Assembly (NCBI GenBank): GCA_014529385.2
Contig: CM043963.1
Coordinates: 108,474,412 to 108,538,411, forward strand
Length of the DNA stretch: 64,000 bases
Direction: 5' to 3'
Source: Adiantum capillus-veneris
Lineage: Eukaryota; Streptophyta; Polypodiopsida; Polypodiales; Pteridaceae
Shown here: one piece after another, positions 20,798-29,350 of the stretch
How positions within the stretch are numbered: position 1 is the first letter of the stretch
Layout: each line of letters opens with the position of its first letter
Made by a program: the position numbers and the translations under genes
Notes under the pieces: model-generated
Told to the model about the DNA's origin: nothing
Databases searched by the model: none
What the model saw: only the letters and a program-made list of their open reading frames with translations

Positions 20798-20898
20798 TTT
20801 TCATCAACTTGGGTCCAAACTTGATATTTGTGCTTCCTACAGTGCCTGTAACAATCTTGTCAGGTCAGATATAAAAAATAAGCAGTGGATGTGCCAAA

Positions 20899-20922
20899 AG
20901 ACATTATACGCGTATGATGTCT
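20899..20922. repeat. Palindrome, leader C copy 3 (one mismatch)
   Basis: Same as copy 1, with T at base 7. Confidence 0.93.
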
Positions 20923-21186
20923 TTTGTCCCAGATTTTGACTATTTTTGGTTTTAAGCCTTCTCCAATGTTTATAATTGAGTTTCAAGTGTTTTTGTCAGG
21001 TTTGAATGTAAAAACAAGATTTGAATCCAAAATTTCCTATTCTTTGCGTTTCTTGGACTTCGACTTGTCTTTTTGGGTTTCTTTGAGTGTTAATGCTCTT
21101 GTTTTAAGTTGATCTTATGGTAAAACCCCCCTTCTAAACACTCTGGCAATGTCAAATTTTCAATTTTAGTCTCTGTTTAGGTCCTA

Positions 21187-21210
21187 AGACATCATACGCG
21201 TATGATGTCT
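21187..21210. repeat. Palindrome, leader C copy 4 (perfect)
   Basis: Identical over all 24 bases to the leader B copies. Confidence 0.95.
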
Positions 21211-21730
21211 AAAGTTGCAGATTTCCAGTTTTTCAGCACAGAACTCTTCTAATAGCTCTTTTAAGTGCTCAGCAACAATCAGTTACACAGAAAATTTTTC
21301 TGAACTTTGTTTATTGCATATTTCACTACCAAAGCGACTTTTTCGGTGATCTAACATACAATCAAACACATCAAGCAAATAGAACACCAATTGATAGCTC
21401 TAGATCAGGATCAAATCAGGCCCTACCTAAGCTACTTCTAATCATAAAATGGATTTTTTGCAATTGAAAATATAAAGAGATTTACTACCACACAAGGAGT
21501 AGCAAATGCTTTTTATGTCAACAACCACTTAAACACCATCAAAAACAATCTAATCTAAGCTAAACTAAAAATACTGTCAACACGGAAGACCCAGGAATAC
21601 CCCACTTCCTAGTATCTCTTGAGACCTTCGGAGTCCACCACTCCTAGATCTTTTCTAACTAAAGTATACAAAGTAGTTTATACGACTCACCTCGTAGGAT
21701 TAGTCTATGGTCACCTACTTAGGGCTCTCG

Positions 21731-21750
21731 TCCCCGGCAACGGCGCCAAA
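21731..21750 (-). promoter_or_regulatory. Primer-binding site of element C
   Basis: The minus strand reads TTTGGCGCCGTTGCCGGGGA immediately inside the LTR. This GGCGCCGTTGCCGGGGA signature is the PBS commonly seen in plant Athila/Tat-type elements. Confidence 0.9.
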
Positions 21751-22685
21751 TGTTAAGGCGGTTACGCCGCTAGCGAAAGCTAAATAGCGAGAACTCAACC
21801 AACAACAGAATTTGTCAGACGAGGACGGAGCTTGACCCGCAGGCGCATGGAAACAACTAGGTGGGTGTCAAATCACCTACTCGACCTTCTAATGACAATC
21901 ACTACTAAGGAAATCAAATCTAAGTTCTAAAATACGCAAGTGACTGAAATCCGTACTACGAACGAATGCTATACGAAACAGGATCTAGAATCATTGAATC
22001 GATCTCAAACTCAAGGGGAAGTCTATACACTAGGTAAGAACAACACCCTAAAGACTTGAACTGCAAAATCAACCTATAACCACTTCGTGCGGCAAACGCG
22101 TATGAAGACAGGCCGAAAAATACAGGTGACCGAAACTTGACCCCGATGGTACTAATGCGTAGCTCTACTCGTTGTGGTTCTATAGATATGCTGCACGCTC
22201 TATTCCGACACACGAGTTGGAAGAAAACTCACACCGAAGCTCGTAGGAACTTACCACACATAGAAGCCGATAGCGCGCACTCTTGGTATCTGTGCGTAGC
22301 TCTCACCGTTGTTAACACAATGGCGGTGTCGCTTCTCCAATGGCGGCCCCGTAGCTCGCGTAGCAAGAAGATAAGACTCTCTCTCTCTCTCTCTCTCAGA
22401 CACAGTCATGGCGCTCAAAAACTCACTTTGATTAATAATTGAATCTCGTTTAGGTTACAAAACTTTGGCTTATATACCTCAGCCTTGGAGGTGAGAACAT
22501 CTCTAATTATTTACATCAACAGGTGAAATTACTTCGGGATTACAAGCTGGAAACTCAATTGAGTCCCGTTACTTAATGAATGGCTCAAATCAAAATTAAT
22601 GTCGGAAAGACATTTATTACAATCAATGGTTACAAAATGATGGGTGTGAGCAAAAATGTGGGTGTGATCCTCTGCTGGCTGAACA
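21751..22685 (-). repeat. 5' LTR of element C (935 bp)
   Basis: The plus strand begins TGTTAAGGCGG beside the PBS and ends GCTGAACA, giving TGTT/AACA inverted ends. It contains a short (CT)n tract at about 22,376-22,397 and a TATA-like box. The base after its end, ACCTCCAATAACTC, is leader sequence of element A', whose uninterrupted form is seen at 3519. C therefore inserted into A'. Confidence 0.85.
22469..22476 (-). promoter_or_regulatory. TATA-like box in LTR C
   Basis: The minus strand reads TATATAAG about 210 bp into the LTR, a plausible core promoter position. Confidence 0.45.
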
Positions 22686-24334
22686 ACCTCCAATAACTCT
22701 CTCTTGCAAAAAAAGCCCCCAAAAAATCACTCCTAGGTCCTTTTATAGGGCTTGGCTAAGGCTAAAAAAGGAAAAAACAATGAGCTATCAAGCTGGTACA
22801 ATCAATTGAAGCTTCTTTTAGAATTTCCTTGCATTGATACCACTTGGCACACTTGATTTTTTAGGTAACTGCATGGTGCACACCTCTTGACTCTTTGTTC
22901 GCTCAATTTGGCCACCCTTGCACTTGCACTTTTGGTACTTTGGACTTCTCGGATTTGGTTCCCTCTCTCTCTTCCCTTGCTTGACATTTGTGGTGGGCTA
23001 AGGCCCTTGTATTTACCCCTTGACTGGCCTCGACTTGCTTCACTTCATTGCGGGACTCCTCCCTCTCTCTCTCACTTTACTGTTGCGGGACCCTCCGCTA
23101 GGCAATAGCGACATCGCTATTTGGGGGGGGGGGGGGGGGGGGGGGGGCACCCTTACCTTGTCTTCAAAAAATGGGGGCTATGAGAACGAGCCCATCGTGG
23201 GGTGCCACATCATCAGACAACACTACCACAATACCGCCTGCCGCGCCGGTCGTCGACTCTCCTGCACCGCTAGGCCCGCGCAAAATCGCCGCCGTGCGCG
23301 CTCTCACAGTGCCGAACCAAATTCGCCATAGCCTCAGCTCATGGAGCTCACGCTCGCCTCAACACACCCCATATGGGTGCCACACTACAGCTCCTATAAC
23401 CCCCATTCCGTCTTGCCTGCTGCGCATATGGGATTGCTACCTACCACATGGTAGCACCACAAGGCCCAAGCCTCCTAAGGCTTTTAAAAAGTTTTAAGTG
23501 GCTTTTTTTTTCTAAGCCTTTTGTGTGGTCCACCCTCCGCTGCCTAGTGATCCAACCTCCGTGCCATAAAGCCTGGGCAAGAAAGCACATGATTGGCTCC
23601 GCACTCCTCTAGCTTTTTCGCACCTTAAGACTCCTCGAACCCCCAAGTCGAGGCCACAAAAATGTCAAATTTCATATGCAATCAACTTCGGACAAAGGCA
23701 GGGCAATCTTCCGGCTCCTGTAACTTTCTGCTCCGGGCTTCGTTTGACGTGCAATCAATTCCTGTTAGCTTCGTATGATGCATCTCCTACTCTAGAACCT
23801 TGTTGAGGCTCAAAAGATGCCAAATTACACGATTCCCCATGTGGTCAGGTGGGCATCAACCTAGCTCCCGTCAAAACTTCAAACGATCATAAACTGCAAT
23901 CCGTGGCTCCAATTTGCAATTTGAAAAAATAGGTAGGCTCCATAAATCAAGCACTACACGCCTATACCCTAACTTACACTTGGACCACCTATTCCCAGCT
24001 GCCCTGTCCGGCAAGAATCTGCAACACACTGAACCTTCAACCTTTAATAACTTGGGCTCCGTAGCTCGGTTTAATGAGCCGTATGGACTTGATCCTTCAG
24101 CACTTCAAGCTCTACGTTCTTGGACCCAAAGAATGCATCTCAAATCTCCTTCATCTACTCTCCACCTTAGCCCCTTATGGAGCCCTTCTTGGCCTATAAA
24201 CCGCATCACTCATACATCTCCGCTGCTACCTGTCAGCCCCTGATCTTCCTAGCTACTCCAACCCTTTGCCATGCTTCTGTTAGCCTACTCATATCTGCCC
24301 ATTCCATCTTCTATGGTCGTCTCACTTTGGCTGT
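22686..24334 (-). mobile_element. Element A' fragment: 5' LTR, PBS and start of leader
   Basis: It matches 3513-5129 along its whole length. LTR 22,845-24,334, PBS 22,831-22,842 (TGGTATCAATGC on the minus strand), then 145 bp of leader before LTR C cuts it. It is therefore the 5' end of a second element of family A, not the second LTR of the same copy, because it includes the PBS. The rest of this element is expected left of the window. Its G run is 25 bases long (23,123-23,147) against 12 in LTR A. No coding frame is credible. Confidence 0.82.
22831..22842 (-). promoter_or_regulatory. Primer-binding site of element A'
   Basis: TGGTATCAATGC on the minus strand, same position relative to the LTR as in element A. 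Confidence 0.7.
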
Positions 24335-24973
24335 TTTAACGTCCTGTCGAAGAAGTTCTTAGCCCTTTGCCGAGGTTATGTTGCCCTTTGCTGGGTACCA
24401 AATTGAGGTTCAAAGCCGAAATTATTGTCGTACAGTAATTAAGTGCAAAATTCTACAACTTAATCACTCTTGGCTTGTTGAACAGTATGCCGAGAATCGA
24501 GGACCGTGCCCCTCTTTGTATGCCGTAACCTGTTTGGCTTGTATGTCGTAACCCGTTTGGCTTGTATGGGTGTATGCGGGGGTGGGCATGCACCCTATGT
24601 CAATAAAAAATTTCCCCAAGGGTTTTGACCTTAGGGCAGCATGTGAAAAACCACGTAACAGCATGATGGTGTTCTACTACTGAGTCGCCGAGAGCGAGGA
24701 AGGCTCGCTACACCCGAGGAGTGGTCGGTTACACCCGCCACAGAAACGTGTTCTCTTCAACACGGGCTCGCAGGCCTGTCAAGGCCAAAAGCACTCGGTT
24801 TCATGCAGGTGTTGGAGTCAGTCTCCCTCCTCGTAAGCGGGGTTGGCCACCCAAGAGCTCTCGTCGAGTTTTCTGTGTAGAGAAGCTTCACGGCTTCATG
24901 CCTCCATGTACATGCAAGAAATCTGAAGAGAGGTGTGGCTCTCCACGCCTTTGTGTCCCCCAAAAAAGAAATT

Positions 24974-24987
24974 GGCTCTTGATACCA
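24974..24987 (-). promoter_or_regulatory. Primer-binding site of element E
   Basis: The minus strand reads TGGTATCAAGAGCC, one base inside the LTR terminus; a Met-tRNA-type PBS with one inserted base. Confidence 0.65.
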
Positions 24988-24988
24988 G

Positions 24989-25173
24989 TGTAACGCCTTG
25001 GGGGACTAGACCATAGGATCCTCCTCCCATTCTCCCAATATAAAGGCAGGTTCCTAGCATCTTGCCCTAGACGGATCCCCTGTCCACACTGCCTAGCCTG
25101 GCCCCTGGCCCAGTCCGTGACTCCTTGGCTTTGCCCTTGTCCTGACATCCCTGGCCTTGCCCTTGTCCTGACA
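24989..25173 (-). repeat. LTR of element E (185 bp)
   Basis: The plus strand runs from TGTAACGCC to CCTGACA, giving TGT/ACA inverted ends. It includes a direct repeat of CCTTGCCCTTGTCCTGACA near its right end. The five bases after it are CTAGG; the partner duplication should lie left of the window. Confidence 0.55.
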
Positions 25174-25670
25174 CTAGGAGAATAGCCATAGCTATCGTCA
25201 AAAGAGGAGGAAGGTGGAGAAGAAGGAGAAGAGGGTGACCTCTTTCTTGCCCTTTTCTTCCTTTGTGTCCTCTCTTCCCTTTTGGAGTGACGAGGAGAAG
25301 GACTATGGGTTGATTGTTTCCTCTTGGGAGGAGTTGGCGATCGTCTAGACCGCCATCTTTATGGAGCCACATCTCCAGAGGAACTTAAAGATTCATTACT
25401 TTCTTGCTCTTTGGATTCCTCCTCTGATATGGGAGAGAGTCTTCTTTTGGGGGTCTCTTCAAGAGGCCTCCTAACCTCTCTCTCCTCTTGGAGAGGAAGG
25501 GAAATCCTATAAGCGCGAAGTTGTTGAGTAACTTCGGCTTGCAAAGCAGGGTTGCCCATATCTTGCGGCAACCTAGTAACAAGGGCATTATCATTAGCAC
25601 CTTCATGTGCAAAATCAAAGTTATCAATGTTCATTCTACTCTCTTGGTTATTGTCAGCCATGTTAACCAA
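25174..25670 (-). pseudogene. Element F gag N-terminus
   Basis: The frame opens at MVNMADNNQES (25,670; second Met at 25,661) and runs about 100 codons of acidic, Gln-rich sequence to a TAA at 25,359. In the same frame it continues as an Arg/Ser/Pro-rich stretch (RSPTPPKRKQ, SPSSPSSPPSSS) to DDSYGYSP at 25,178, where element E's LTR begins. An acidic start followed by an RS/P-rich region resembles the N-terminus of plant Ty3/gypsy gag proteins. The capsid core is missing because of the insertion. The weak homology is my own reading, without a database comparison. Confidence 0.5.
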
Positions 25671-26057
25671 TTTGTGTGCTTACTTAGTGTATTCTTTAGC
25701 AACTCAAAACCTTAGTTGCTACTCCTCTTAGCCTTTGAAAATCAGCACTTAAGTATCTACACCCACGGCTCAAATTGGTTAATTATATAGAGTAGTGGAG
25801 TGGGTCTAATATTGCAGAGTTGCCGAGCGATAGCTCCTTTCAGAATTCTTATGGCTCAATAATGGTAAAGCCGTAGGTAAGTCTAAAAAAACTCCATTAT
25901 TAAGACCAAAGCTTCCGAGGTGTGCACCATATCCCACATAGTGGACTCAACAAAACCGATAATAGATCCTAGTCCCACTTATCCTAATATAACTAACAAA
26001 ATCAACCATTAATAGGCTACTTTAGGACTTCTCTTCTTAAGCAAGAAAAGAGAAACC
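25671..26057 (-). other. Element F leader
   Basis: About 390 bp between gag F and the PBS; no ORF or repeat of note. Confidence 0.5.
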
Positions 26058-26073
26058 AAATGCTGTGATACCA
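26058..26073 (-). promoter_or_regulatory. Primer-binding site of element F
   Basis: The minus strand reads TGGTATCACAGCATTT, one base inside the LTR start. Confidence 0.55.
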
Positions 26074-26074
26074 A

Positions 26075-26385
26075 TGTAATGGAAATGGCATATGAACTTT
26101 GAGAGTAGCCGAATTAGGAAATTAGAGAAAGAATTTTTGTGAGGTTACTTTGTGAGCATAGAGGGTGAACTTAATTGGTGGTAGCACCACAAACACAGTA
26201 CTTAGTTAACTTGGCATGAACAATGCTTTTGCAAGAGAGAGAGTTTAGAGAACATGACAACAGTTGAGGACCGGATTTATGTGGAGCCTATCCCCCCTCC
26301 AATAGGCATTTTTATTATAGTTTCTGCCATCAAGAGAGACTTGGTACAATACAATCTTTGTGTTCCTTGTGACCTAGGTGATGCA
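26075..26385 (-). repeat. 5' LTR of element F (about 311 bp)
   Basis: The plus strand begins TGTAATGGAAATGG and ends GTGATGCA. Immediately right of it starts the tandem-unit sequence AAAGATTGATCCACATGGGG, also found intact at 41,959, 53,799 and 58,915. F therefore inserted into the array. Confidence 0.6.
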
Positions 26386-26699
26386 ATAAAAAGATTGATC
26401 CACATGGGGTTGCTAAATACATATATGCAAGGGTTGGTTTTATAAACTTTTAAACCAAATAATGACATTGAGTAATGTGGACAACTCTTGCCAGTTGGAA
26501 GTGGAGGTATATGCACATGGCACACTTGGGTTAGGTTGGTGTTTATGAGCAAATGCAAATTCTGGTATGATCAACTTTAGTCTTATACACCTTGTCTGGA
26601 TTTGTTTCCCTCTTGTATTATCACTATACATGCATGTTGGTGGATATTATTGCTTCCCTCCTCACCCTCAATAAACAGATATTTTGATTTTTGGAAAAT
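26386..26699. repeat. Composite array unit 1, left part
   Basis: Matches 41,955-42,269, 53,795-54,090 and 58,912-59,230. It is interrupted by the CACTA element after AAAT and resumes at 34,247. Confidence 0.85.
26697..26699. repeat. CACTA target-site duplication, left (AAT)
   Basis: AAT directly precedes CACTA; the same AAT follows the right end at 34,244-34,246. Empty copies in the array read GGCAAATGCACTTTC with a single AAT. Confidence 0.9.
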
Positions 26700-26835
26700 C
26701 ACTAAAAGAGGTACTTCACATTAGCGACGCTCGCAGTGCGACGCTTAAAAGTGAAAATTCACGGCGTCGCTAGTTTATTTGTAACATAGCGACGCTCATA
26801 CCGACACCCATAGCAACGTCGATAGGGGTAAAAAA
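26700..26835 (+). promoter_or_regulatory. CACTA left TIR and subterminal repeats
   Basis: The 13-bp TIR is followed by several GCGACGC / GGCGTCGCTA / TAGCGACGC / AACGTCG motifs within about 120 bp. Confidence 0.85.
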
Positions 26836-26949
26836 TAAACCGAGAGCGCCTGAAAACTCAGATCTCAGATCTGAGTTTTGAGCGCTCAAGCAAGCAAAGA
26901 GGTAACCCGCACTCTCCCTTTGTCTCTCTTTCTTCCACACACACACATG

Positions 26950-26981
<32 letters not shown>

Positions 26982-27044
26982 AGGAGAGGAAGGAGAGCTA
27001 GGTATGCTCCTTCCCTCTCCTCTCTCTCATGTTCCATTCCCCTC

Positions 27045-27093
<49 letters not shown>

Positions 27094-27108
27094 AACACAC
27101 ATTGTGTT

Positions 27109-27160
<52 letters not shown>

Positions 27161-27186
27161 AGAAGAAGAAGAAGAAGAAGAAGAAG
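26835..27186. repeat. Microsatellite cluster in CACTA
   Basis: (CA)n at 26,935-26,975, (CT)n at about 27,050-27,077, (CA)n at 27,077-27,093, (GA)n at 27,113-27,155, (GAA)n at 27,156-27,186. Frames across it encode only low-complexity peptides. Confidence 0.9.
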
Positions 27187-28040
27187 AGAGTTTTAACGTC
27201 GTAGGAAACTATCCCAAGAGACCTTAAAAGATCTAGCCGACGAGGAGTTGAACTCAAGACCTGTTATTCAAGAGGGAAATGGCATAACCAATCTACCACA
27301 CTTGGGTGATAGAAAGGTTATACCATTTTTCTCTTTTTGTTGGCGCGCACCCACACACACCCACACACACACACACCCAAGAAGAAGAGAGTTTTAACGT
27401 CGTAGGAAACTATCCCAAGAGACCTTAAAGATCTAGCCGACGAGGAGTTGAACTCAAGACCTTTTATTCAAGAGGGAAATGGCATAACCAATCTACCACA
27501 CTTGAGGGATAGAAAGGTTATACCATTTTCCTCTTTTTATTGGCACACACCCACACACCCACACACCCAAGAAGAAGAGAGTTTTAACATCATAGGAAAC
27601 TATCCCAAGAGACATTAAAGATCTAGCCGACGAGGAGTTGAACTCAAGACCTGTTATTCACGAGGGAAATGACATAACCAATCTACCACACTTGGGTGAT
27701 AGAAAGGTTATACATTTTCCTCTTTTTATTGGCACACACACACACACCCCCAAGAAGAAGAGAGTTTTAACGTCATAGGAAACTATCCCAAGAGACCTTA
27801 AAGATCTAGCCGACGAGGAGTTGAACTCAAGACCTGTTATTCAAGAGGGAAATGGCATAACCAATCTACCACACTTGGGTGATAGAAAGGTTATACCATT
27901 TTCCTCTTTTTGTTGGCGCGCACCCACACACACAAACACACACACACACCCAAGAAGAATAGAGTTTTAACATCGTAGGAAACTATCCCAAGAGACCTTA
28001 AAGATCTAGCCGATGAGGAGTTGAACTCAAGACCTGTTGA
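27187..28040 (-). repeat. Tandem tRNA-like (SINE-like) repeat, four full copies and one partial
   Basis: Units begin GTTTTAACGTCGTAGG at about 27,190, 27,391, 27,581, 27,764 and 27,964 (spacing 183-201 bp), separated by CA-rich linkers. On the minus strand each full unit has a pol III A-box-like TGGTAGATTGG (27,298, 27,498, 27,688 and 27,871 leftward) and a B-box-like GTTCAACTCC (27,253, 27,453, 27,643 and 27,826 leftward), 34-35 bases apart as in tRNA genes. The cloverleaf stems are not well formed, so this is tRNA-derived rather than a tRNA. The fifth copy keeps the B box (28,017-28,026) but has lost the A box. Confidence 0.65.
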
Positions 28041-28530
28041 ACAAAGAGAAAGAGAGAGAGAATAAAAAACCAAAGAGAGAGGTAAGGGGAGAAAACAAAG
28101 AGAGAAATAGATTATGTTAAAATAAATTACATTAGGTTAGATTACATTTAAATTTATGTTTATGTTGAGTTTAAGATTAAGTTAGATTCAAATTACGTTA
28201 GATTAGATTAGATTTGAATTATGTTAGATTAGATTTGAAAGAGAGAGGTAAGGGGAGAAAACAAAGAGAGAAAGAGATTATGTTAAAATTTAAATTACAT
28301 TAGGTTAGATTACATTTAGATTTATGTTTATGTTGAGTTTAAGATTAAGTTAGATTCAAATTATGTTAGATTAGATTAGATTTATGTTTATTTTGAGTTA
28401 GATTTTCGTTAGATTAGAGTTAGGTTTATTTACGTTAGATTAGATTAGATTTAGGTTTATTTTGAGTTTCGGATTAAATTAGATCTAGATTTATGTTCGA
28501 TGGACTAGCTTTTTTTAGATTTAGGTTAGA
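28041..28530. repeat. TTAGATT-rich tract with a duplicated 150-bp block
   Basis: The block starting AGAGAGAGGTAAGGGGAGAAAACAAA occurs at about 28,076 and again at about 28,240. Both are followed by TTACATTAGGTTAGATTACATTTA and strings of TTAGATTAGA. It is not the plant telomere repeat. It is non-coding. Confidence 0.8.
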
Positions 28531-28795
28531 TTTTAGTGCATGTCAATGAAGGTGCGCTCATGATGGTAAGCATTGTATGAAAAACACTTGTTCATATAGA
28601 AAACACTGAAAAAGACTTCGTTTTCCTACATGAGAAAATTTCCTGCACTCACAGCCTCGACAGTCTATGCGGACCAGCAATTCCACCGACATGTTCGATT
28701 GTTGCTGCCATACAATAAGCCGTCATGATCAGCCAATGGAAGAGCAAATTGAGCCTACATAGAAATTAGTGATGCAAGATGACGATTCCAAGGGT

Positions 28796-28882
<87 letters not shown>

Positions 28883-29214
28883 CCCGGCAAATCTAGAGTA
28901 AGAATTAAGTGCTTTGAACAGGTATCAGCTACATTGCAAGAATGGCATACCTGCATGCTACATACAAAGATCTACTGTGAAAAGATGTTAAGATGCTGTG
29001 AAATGCTACAGCTAGAGAAGAGGCAAAGGGATTTTGTCCACTACATGCACTATCATGTAGACGTTGATGTGTAGATTTCTTGTACCCACAAATATAGGCA
29101 TTGACCAATAAAGACGAGATTATAACCCGGTGGTTCTAATCTCCGTGCACCTCTAGACTGAGGTGTGTGGGGATTGGACATGACTAGAGAATGTGAGGTA
29201 GTTTACAATGTGAT

Positions 29215-29290
<76 letters not shown>

Positions 29291-29350
29291 ACGGAGGATG
29301 CCAATAGAAGATTAAATTTATGTCCAGGTTATAAGGTTTTCACGCTCATT
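28531..29350. other. CACTA interior upstream of TNPD, with (AC)40 and (GA)34
   Basis: Holds (AC)n at 28,801-28,880 and (GA)n at 29,219-29,286. The rest is unremarkable. The long frames across these tracts are repeat-driven apart from the part after 29,351. Confidence 0.8.

Larger units (their letters stand above)
20361..21730 (-). other. Element C leader with four palindromes
   Basis: This is untranslated sequence between PBS and gag. Four copies of the same palindrome as in leader B occur at 20,490, 20,774, 20,899 and 21,187, spaced 284, 125 and 288 bp; the first is 130 bp upstream of the gag ATG. The flanking sequence shares only short patches with leader B (for example TGATCCAAAT with AAACTTG). 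No convincing ORF is present. Confidence 0.85.
12412..22685 (-). mobile_element. Ty3/gypsy retrotransposon C, large and nearly intact, 3' end missing
   Basis: On the minus strand the order is 5' LTR (22,685-21,751), PBS (21,750-21,731), leader with four palindromes, gag-pro-RT-RNase H (20,360-13,701) and integrase (13,700-12,412). Coding is open for about 2,650 codons apart from one TGA at 13,701-13,703, so the copy is young. The end of the integrase and the 3' LTR are absent, replaced by element B's leader. The GCGCC-type PBS, the DGFSGYNQ motif in RT and the long gag-pol are typical of non-chromovirus Ty3/gypsy elements of plants (Athila/Tat and basal-plant relatives). C lacks the extra RNase H of element B. 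Confidence 0.9.
24335..25173 (-). mobile_element. Element E: short-LTR retroelement fragment
   Basis: The right part is a 185-bp LTR (24,989-25,173), and beside it on the left is a PBS (24,974-24,987). Bases 24,335-24,973 are internal sequence with no recognisable gag or pol; the plus-strand frame 24,721-24,993 has no family features. The left end is cut by LTR A'. With such a small LTR it may be a TRIM-like or truncated element. It interrupts the gag of element F. Confidence 0.55.

Noticed and set aside
10697-21210. The palindrome-bearing stretches left and right of element C as its LTR pair
   Set aside because: They are far too diverged for an element with an intact ORF, and a proper PBS and LTR lie outside the right one. 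They are the leaders of B and C.
3513-24334. 3513-5129 and 22,686-24,334 as the two LTRs of one giant element
   Set aside because: Both copies include a PBS and leader sequence, so both are 5' ends. They belong to two separate elements of one family.
24721-24993. Plus-strand frame of 90 codons, Arg/Cys-rich
   Set aside because: It runs into the PBS of element E and has no recognisable features.
27187-28040. Possible CRISPR array or functional tRNA genes
   Set aside because: Repeats are about 190 bp with no short spacer pattern, and the tRNA-like units lack good acceptor and T-arm pairing.
28041-28530. TTAGATT-rich tract as telomeric repeat
   Set aside because: Not TTTAGGG or TTAGGG, irregular, and internal to a CACTA element.
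29165-29350. Start of a 159-codon frame with an Arg-Glu repeat
   Set aside because: The repeat is a (GA)n tract. Only the part from 29,351 has transposase features.
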